Below, in pieces: positions 7,319 through 10,889 of a stretch of 10,889 nucleotides of DNA; the first letter of the stretch is position 1, and each line of letters starts with the position of its first letter. Below the pieces are notes generated by a model. That model searched no databases. It saw only the letters and a list, made by a program, of their open reading frames with translations, and was not told where the DNA came from. Source of the DNA: an uncultured Christensenella sp. (GTDB taxonomy: Bacteria > Bacillota > Clostridia > Christensenellales > UBA1242); the NCBI GenBank assembly GCA_949293925.1, contig CASFFI010000009.1, positions 1-10,889 on the forward strand, read 5' to 3'. The translations under genes and the position numbers were made by a program.

Positions 7319-7411
7319 AATTATATATAGATAAAACTATCTAGTTACTAATTATTCACATAGACATTCCATGTTAATCTTTATTATTTTTTATTTAGCA
7401 TATTTATTTAT

Positions 7412-7690
7412 CTATTGATTGGTTTTTATATTATTTATTATTGTTTTTAAATAAATGTTTTCATTTTTAATTTTATTTAATTCTCTTGTTTTCGTATCTA
7501 GTGCGTTTTGTAATAATTCACACTCTTTTTGTAATCTGTATAATTCACTTTCACTTTCTATAAATATTTTTTCTTTTATTATATTTAGAACGCCACTAAA
7601 TAATGCACTGATATCTTCGTCAGTAAATTCACTTTCATTATTATATAATTTTGTATCAATAACTTTTATAAAATCATTTCTATTTTCCAT
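7412..7690 (-). CDS. Hypothetical small coiled-coil protein
   Basis: The frame encodes 92 residues, strongly charged and heptad-like from about residue 40 to the end, as in SELYRLQKECELLQNALDTK: a probable parallel coiled coil. There is no signal peptide or membrane span. The first 30 residues (acidic, with TDEDISALFSG) may form a small head. No family is recognised; size and shape resemble ZapA-like division proteins, but the ZapA core motifs are absent. The ATG at 7688-7690 has no visible Shine-Dalgarno, which lowers certainty. The opposite frame is only the hydrophobic antisense of the coiled coil. It is divergent from the next gene, with 62 bp between them. Confidence 0.55.
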   Translation of the reverse strand: MENRNDFIKVIDTKLYNNESEFTDEDISALFSGVLNIIKEKIFIESESELYRLQKECELLQNALDTKTRELNKIKNENIYLKTIINNIKTNQ

Positions 7691-7752
7691 ATATTTATTA
7701 TTTACTAAATTTTATTTTTAACACTTGATTTTTTAACTTCATATAAATATTT

Positions 7753-8664
7753 GTGAGATTTTTAATAAATTTTAGATTTGATTGTTTTGTTAATAATATT
7801 AATTCTACTGAATTAGCTTCGCCATTAGATTTTTTTGAATTAAATAATGACGAATTATCATCTCCTATAAATATATTCCCAAAGTGTGATTTTTTGCGAC
7901 AAAATGTCATTTTACCTATTTTGGAAATACAAAAAAATAAAGTTGTTAAAATTGAAAATACTTGCATCTTATTTGTAAATCCTGTTTATAAAGAAATAGA
8001 TTACAAACTCGAAAAAAATTTTTCAATTAAAGAAAATGAATTTTTCATTAGAATATCGCAAAATAATATAAGCATTATAAAAAATGGTATTTTGTATTTT
8101 AATAAGAGTTTTAAGCATTTAATAAGTTCATATAAATTATCTAAAAAAGAATTAGATGACAAAGAAATTGTTTTTATAAATTTGAGTTTTAAAAAGAAAA
8201 ATTTTATTATCATAATAAATGAGTTGTCTATATTGTATAATGACTTTGTTTGCTTAAATAGTGATTTTGAAAATGATAAATTAAAAGATATTAAATTGTT
8301 ATCGTATAACATAAACTGTTATGGCTATCAAGATTTGTGCACTATTGAAAAAGATAAATGTACTCATCAACTTGTAAAGAAAAAAACTGAAAAATATTCA
8401 CAGACAGGACTTAGCCATTCATTTAAGTTTTTGCAGGCAGTACAATTCAAATCAATCAAATTATTAAAAGATTTTTTATCAGATAAATTTAATAACATTC
8501 CTACAGAAAATGTTATTAAGTATTTTGGAGATTTTAACTCTTTTGAATGTTTAGAATTTTTATCTTACGATTGTTTTGCCCTATTTAAAGATGATAAATT
8601 CGTGAATGTGGTAAAATTTGAAATCGAGAATGATAAAATTGTCGATATTATACTAAATGATTAA
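7753..8664 (+). CDS. Hypothetical protein lacking internal methionine
   Basis: This long open frame encodes 303 residues, about 85% A/T at wobble positions like its neighbours, and I do not recognise it. It is rich in Lys, Asn, Ile, Phe and Asp, has no signal peptide or clear membrane span, and looks beta-rich in the first 180 residues with short alternating hydrophobic stretches. A helical segment near residues 220-255 (FLQAVQFKSIKLLKDFLSDK) leads to a compact end, KYFGDFNSFECLEFL and VVKFEIENDKIVDI, reminiscent of small NTF2-like or beta-hairpin tails. The only possible start codons near the 5' end are GTG 7753 or the non-standard ATA 7747. There is no Shine-Dalgarno. The protein has no Met after the start and no Trp. 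It is either a real gene with a weak start or one that has lost its first codons. Confidence 0.6.
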   Translation: MRFLINFRFDCFVNNINSTELASPLDFFELNNDELSSPINIFPKCDFLRQNVILPILEIQKNKVVKIENTCILFVNPVYKEIDYKLEKNFSIKENEFFIRISQNNISIIKNGILYFNKSFKHLISSYKLSKKELDDKEIVFINLSFKKKNFIIIINELSILYNDFVCLNSDFENDKLKDIKLLSYNINCYGYQDLCTIEKDKCTHQLVKKKTEKYSQTGLSHSFKFLQAVQFKSIKLLKDFLSDKFNNIPTENVIKYFGDFNSFECLEFLSYDCFALFKDDKFVNVVKFEIENDKIVDIILND

Positions 8665-9002
8665 TATTAATAGCAATTCAATTTTTTAAAAATTTATTAT
8701 TAATATAATTGTTTTTATTGAATGTTTTAATTTGTATTAATAACGATTCTGTAATACATAGTTATCTAAAAAAAAGTTAAAGTTATATTAGAATTTGAAA
8801 CTAATAAATTAATAATAACGGTGTAAAATTCGTAATTAAAAATAGATTAATAGCAATAGATTAAAGCTTTTTATTAAAAATAAGTTATTAAGTGGAGTTT
8901 TGCTCCATATTTTTGTTTAGTTTATTGTATTTATTTTTTTTAATAGTATAAAGTCATAAAATATTGTAATGTTTATTTATTGTAAACAAATAATAATAAA
9001 TA
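8665..9002. other. AT-rich noncoding spacer with one hairpin
   Basis: No open frame or RNA gene is apparent in this stretch. The one structured element is at 8892-8915: TGGAG pairs with CTCCA around TTTTG and is followed by TATTTTTG, a weak terminator-like hairpin on the plus strand about 230 bp beyond the preceding gene. A short palindrome GTTTA...TAAAC lies at 8971-8987. The distance suggests that part of the region once held something else. Confidence 0.5.
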
Positions 9003-9070
9003 GTCTAAACATATTATAATGATAGACGTTAGTACGAAATCGTAATAATGTTTATATAAAATCGTAATAA
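9003..9070 (+). promoter_or_regulatory. Promoter and candidate operator of the MarR gene
   Basis: TATAAT (9015-9020) is a good -10, with no convincing -35. It is bracketed by the inverted repeat GTCTA (9003-9007) and TAGAC (9023-9027), placed where a repressor would block RNA polymerase. Downstream, AAATCGTAATAA occurs twice (9037-9048 and 9059-9070), period 22, two helical turns. MarR proteins usually repress their own genes, so either repeat could be the operator. Confidence 0.45.
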
Positions 9071-9083
9071 AGGATGTTGTGAT

Positions 9084-9510
9084 TTGGACAGTCGAGAATT
9101 TTACTTTAAGCTATGTGATATTTTAAATTCAATAAATTTAAAATACGATGAGTATGATAAAAAATATGGTGTTGTTTCAAATAACTTATTTTGGATTATT
9201 TATGCTTTGTATGACAATAAACCACACACGCAACTTTACTTAAGTGAGCATTGTTCTTTACCAAAAACAACAGTGAATACAATTATAAAAGATTTAGAGA
9301 AAAAAGATTATATTAATATGATTTGTGGAAAAGATAAACGAGAAAAGTATATTTTATTAACACAAAAAGGTAAAGATTATGCTAGCAATCTTTTAGGCGA
9401 TTTGTTTTTAAAAGAAGATAATATTTTTAATCAGAATAAAAAAGGCATTAGAAAAATTAATTGATAGCTTGAACGAATTTAATAAATTATTGAAAGCTTT
9501 AGAAAGTTAA
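9084..9510 (+). pseudogene. MarR-family transcriptional regulator, frameshifted near its 3' end
   Basis: MarR proteins are dimeric winged-helix repressors of stress, redox or drug-response genes. The frame from TTG 9084 (AGGA 9 nt upstream) encodes an N-terminal dimerisation helix, then a winged-helix region with recognition helix LPKTTVNTIIKDLEKKDYI, wing GKDKREKYILLTQKGKDYA and the start of the C-terminal helix. It stops at 9464 after 126 residues. Skipping one base in A6G2 at 9438-9445 restores ALEKLIDSLNEFNKLLKALE and an ending at 9508-9510. That is the expected final dimerisation helix, for a total of about 141 residues. The gene therefore carries a 1-nt insertion, or the base call is wrong. 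The sequence does not form a standard -1 slippery site. The truncated form would keep DNA binding but lose part of its dimer interface. Confidence 0.85.
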
Positions 9511-9515
9511 AATGA

Positions 9516-9635
9516 AAGAATAAAGAACTTTTAATTATACCAAATGCTGTTCATACCGACCTTTATGATAAAGTTGATATTGTTCCTTTTGATAAAATTG
9601 ACGAGTTTTTTAAAAAATATTTAGGTGTTGATTAA
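9516..9635 (+). pseudogene. C-terminal remnant of an alpha/beta hydrolase
   Basis: An open stretch of 39 codons plus stop, with no start codon, reads KNKELLIIPNAVHTDLYDK, then IVPFDKIDEFFKKYLGVD. This matches the last strand, catalytic-histidine loop (HTDLYD) and final helix of alpha/beta hydrolases of the YcjY-like type. Everything upstream, including the nucleophile elbow, is missing. ATG at 9512 opens a three-codon frame that may be the scar of the original start. It directly follows the MarR gene, so the two were probably an operon before an internal deletion. Confidence 0.7.
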
Positions 9636-9756
9636 ATCAAATATTTTTCAATATATTTGTCAAGCATATATTAAATATGTTTAGTAGAATCTTATAAAAT
9701 ATTAAATGGTAATAATAATTTAATTTAGTTAGATATTTATGTTAATTTATCAAACA

Positions 9757-10286
9757 TTAAAATTCGGATTTATATAAATTTATGGAGTGATTAATGCAAA
9801 GATTTAAAGTTTTAGTATGTCTTTTTATATCTATTTTGTCATTTTTCAAAACTTTTTCATCTAGTGATACATTTACGACTTTACCAATAACTCGCAACCA
9901 TATTCACCACCTTGGTATTGAACAAATTCACATTCAATACAAATAGGGACTTCATGGATAATTGGTGCATTTATTATATCTGATTTTGTTGCCGTCAATC
10001 CGCTTTTTTCAAATTTATTTTTTGTGTTGTTTGCGGAAACAATTCCAAAATAATCAGCTTCAACAACATGTTTCGCGTCTGCAATACTAACAGTAAATGC
10101 TTTTTTGTTTTTAATATTTTGTACTGTTTTGTGATACTCTGATAAGTTCAAAATTACATAATCTCTTTCAAGCATTGTACCCCAAGCTGCATTCATAACA
10201 TCAACTGTTCCGTCCTCATTATAGGTTGCAATCATTAATACAGGCATTGGAAATATTGCTTCTGTTGTTTTTATATTTTTTCTTAT
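9757..10286 (-). pseudogene. Flavin reductase-like (flavoredoxin) gene, start lost and frameshifted
   Basis: The reading from 10247 downward (MPVLMIATYNEDGTVDVMNA, then SGLTATKSDIINAPIIHEVP and EYGCE) matches FMN-binding flavin reductase-like proteins. They form split-barrel dimers and transfer electrons from NAD(P)H or donate them to partners. The family usually begins M-(R/K)KNI-x(6)-FPMPVL; here the frame continues upstream through RKNIKTTEAIFP to ATA at 10284-10286, exactly 7 nt after AGGAG. The start thus appears mutated from ATG, although a rare ATA start or re-start at 10247 is possible. After YGC the frame breaks at 9892-9893; one base shift restores VIGKVVNVSLDEKVLKN. The last 40 or so residues (with the GEKVG region) are unrecognisable. 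It is convergent with the MarR-hydrolase remnants. Confidence 0.8.
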
Positions 10287-10293
10287 ACAAATT

Positions 10294-10320
10294 CTCCTTT
10301 TAATGTTTTATATTATTATA
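10294..10320 (-). promoter_or_regulatory. -10 box and Shine-Dalgarno of the flavin reductase pseudogene
   Basis: On the minus strand TATAAT (10315-10320) is a good -10, with no clear -35 (ATTTAT at the right distance). AGGAG (10294-10298) follows about 16 nt later. The site is intact although the codon at the right distance behind it is ATA. A direct repeat CCTAAAA (plus 10350-10356 and 10363-10369, period 13) lies upstream and could be a regulator site. Confidence 0.5.
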
Positions 10321-10380
10321 GACTAAAAAGCAATAAAATAAATTTATATCCTAAAAGTATAACCTAAAATTTAAGATAGT

Positions 10381-10416
10381 GTTCTTATTTTTTACTAAAT
10401 TTTTAAAAATAAGAAC
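10381..10416. repeat. Perfect 12-bp inverted repeat
   Basis: GTTCTTATTTTT (10381-10392) and AAAAATAAGAAC (10405-10416) are exact inverted copies around a 12-nt loop. It lies between the flavin reductase promoter and the tRNA-Arg terminator. No T-run follows on either strand beyond the arms. It could act as a transcript end for the tRNA-Arg unit or as a protein site. Confidence 0.5.
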
Positions 10417-10441
10417 CCACTTTACCAATTCTTCTGCTAAT

Positions 10442-10461
10442 AAAAAAAATCAGCGACTGAT
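10442..10461 (-). terminator. Terminator of tRNA-Arg
   Basis: On the minus strand ATCAG pairs with CTGAT around a 3-nt loop and is followed by a run of eight T. It lies about 50 nt after the tRNA 3' end. The stem is short, but the U-tract is strong. Confidence 0.65.
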
Positions 10462-10512
10462 AAAATCGTTGAATTTATTAATAAACGAAGAGTGTGTAAA
10501 ATTAATAATTTA

Positions 10513-10589
10513 TGGTGCTCCACGAGGGATTCTAACCCCCAACCCTTGGTTCCGAAGACCAATGCTCTATACAGTTGAGCTAGTGGAGC
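10513..10589 (-). tRNA. tRNA-Arg(UCG) with U19-A56 in place of G19-C56
   Basis: On the minus strand all helices are intact: acceptor GCTCCAC/GTGGAGC, D stem GCTC/GAGC, anticodon stem TTGGT/ACCAA, T stem GGGGG/CCCTC (one G-T). A73 and CCA are encoded. The anticodon loop CTTCGGA gives UCG (10553-10555), arginine, with G37. Two positions are abnormal. The D-loop AACTGTATA has T where G19 is expected (plus 10571), and the T-loop TTAGAAT has A where C56 is expected (plus 10533). G19 and C56 normally form the tertiary Watson-Crick pair that joins the two loops, so the double change keeps a pair (U-A). This argues for a working gene under compensation and against random decay. The copies upstream of it are degraded. 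Confidence 0.88.
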
Positions 10590-10630
10590 ATATTGATAAA
10601 TTTTTTATTTATTTTTTCGCTTCATCAATA

Positions 10631-10692
10631 CGATTAGAAGATTTTGCCTATGTAAGCAGACTACTTAAGCAGGTTAACAAATTTATTACTTA
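10631..10692 (-). pseudogene. Degenerate tRNA-Arg-derived repeat unit B
   Basis: The end of this stretch, TAACAAATTTATTACTTA (10675-10692), matches the segment following the next copy (10787-10804) in 17 of 18 bases. The part before it, ACTACTTAAGCA, resembles the tRNA 5' end (CTAGTGGAGCA on the plus strand) and the corresponding part of copy C. The T arm is not recognisable, and indels separate the blocks. This is the least certain of the copies. Confidence 0.4.
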
Positions 10693-10725
10693 TATTTATC
10701 AATCAAAAGTTAAAAGTTTCATATT

Positions 10726-10783
10726 ATTCTAATTTAGTGCAATCTTAAGAACAATTTTCTATAAAGTTGAACTAGTAAAGCAT
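10726..10783 (-). pseudogene. Pseudo-tRNA-Arg copy C
   Basis: Bases 10747-10784 align without gaps to 10555-10592 of the tRNA-Arg region: 31 of 38 identical, and all seven differences are G or C in the intact gene and A or T here. The T-loop TTAGAAT is present too (10726-10732), with about five bases lost between it and the anticodon arm. D and anticodon stems no longer pair, so it cannot be a working tRNA. It shares T19 and A56 with the intact gene, and has also lost G18. Confidence 0.75.
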
Positions 10784-10825
10784 AAATAACAAATCTATTA
10801 CTTAAATATAAAAATTTTTTGTGTA

Positions 10826-10869
10826 ATCCTAATTCAGTGTGTTCATAAGACCACTATTTAGCATAATTG
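10826..10869 (-). pseudogene. Pseudo-tRNA-Arg copy D
   Basis: Exactly 100 bp from copy C, bases 10829-10869 match 10729-10769 in 27 of 41 positions without gaps. On the minus strand it retains GGTCTTATGAAC, against GGTCTTCGGAAC in the anticodon arm of the intact tRNA, and a T-loop TTAGGAT with A56. Stems are broken. A further T-arm-like piece, TTAGAATCC on the minus strand, begins at 10877 and runs toward the right edge. Confidence 0.5.
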
Positions 10870-10889
10870 TATTGTCGGATTCTAATAAT

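Noticed and set aside
7698..8312. Minus-strand ORFs opposite the methionine-free protein (7698-7967, 8001-8312)
   Set aside because: They are short and hydrophobic, without ribosome sites, and the plus frame is open throughout over 900 bases.
9438..9446. Programmed frameshift at AAAAAAGG in the MarR gene
   Set aside because: The required shift is +1, and the frame does not place the run as an A AAA AAG heptamer for -1 slippage. No stop codon or stimulator sits at the site, so an indel is the simpler explanation.
9794..9946. 50-codon plus-strand ORF with GGAG and a hydrophobic N-terminus
   Set aside because: It is antisense to the flavin-reductase pseudogene, whose minus-strand reading gives recognisable family sequence. 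The secretion-like look comes from antisense of Lys/Asn-rich coding DNA.
10513..10589. tRNA-Arg 3' end as an integration attachment site
   Set aside because: No integrase gene, flanking direct repeat of the tRNA 3' end or mobile cargo is visible in the window; the duplicated tRNA pieces lie on the 5' side.
10379..10732. 117-residue plus-strand ORF
   Set aside because: It runs antisense through tRNA-Arg and its decayed copies; its PRGILTPNPWFRRPML stretch is a well-known tRNA-shadow translation.

Overview
The window is very AT-rich chromosomal DNA from an endospore-forming, low-GC Gram-positive bacterium (Clostridia-like Firmicutes, standard genetic code). The evidence is a SpoIVB-type sporulation protease, the rpsO-pnp pair, Shine-Dalgarno sites of the AGGAG type, consensus sigma-A promoters and many short hairpin-plus-U-tract terminators. 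Intergenic DNA is almost pure A/T. I cannot name the species. No CRISPR array, insertion sequence, phage gene or defence system is visible.

Layout. (1) 1-1983, plus strand: the C-terminal four fifths of gyrA, entering from the left edge. (2) 1984-2356: convergent intergenic region with two matching terminators in opposite orientation and a 22-bp tandem repeat. (3) 2357-4811, minus strand: pnp (polynucleotide phosphorylase) downstream of rpsO (ribosomal protein S15), each with its own promoter and terminator. (4) 4989-6197, plus: spoIVB, divergent from rpsO. (5) 6414-6929, plus: a small lipoprotein of unknown function with a good promoter and terminator. (6) 6958-7247: an exact-consensus promoter, tRNA-Gly(CCC) and its terminator. 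(7) 7412-8664: two divergent unrecognised genes, a 92-residue coiled-coil protein (minus) and a 302-residue protein (plus) that contains no methionine after its start.

(8) 9003-10320 is a decayed accessory locus. It holds a MarR-family regulator with a 1-nt frameshift near its C-terminus, a 39-codon C-terminal remnant of an alpha/beta hydrolase, and a convergent flavin-reductase-like pseudogene that has lost its start codon (ATA after a good Shine-Dalgarno) and carries a frameshift. A MarR regulator beside a hydrolase and a flavoprotein suggests a former redox or xenobiotic-response cassette.

(9) 10442-10889: tRNA-Arg(UCG) on the minus strand, with terminator. Every helix is intact, but the near-universal tertiary pair G19-C56 is replaced by U19-A56. 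Directly upstream of it in its own direction lies a chain of degraded copies of the same tRNA. Eroded copies share the A56 T-loop, so the variant appears older than the duplication. This is the most unusual signal in the window.

The housekeeping part (gyrA, rpsO, pnp, spoIVB) serves DNA topology, translation, RNA turnover and sporulation. The right half looks like chromosome undergoing gene loss with A/T-biased mutation.
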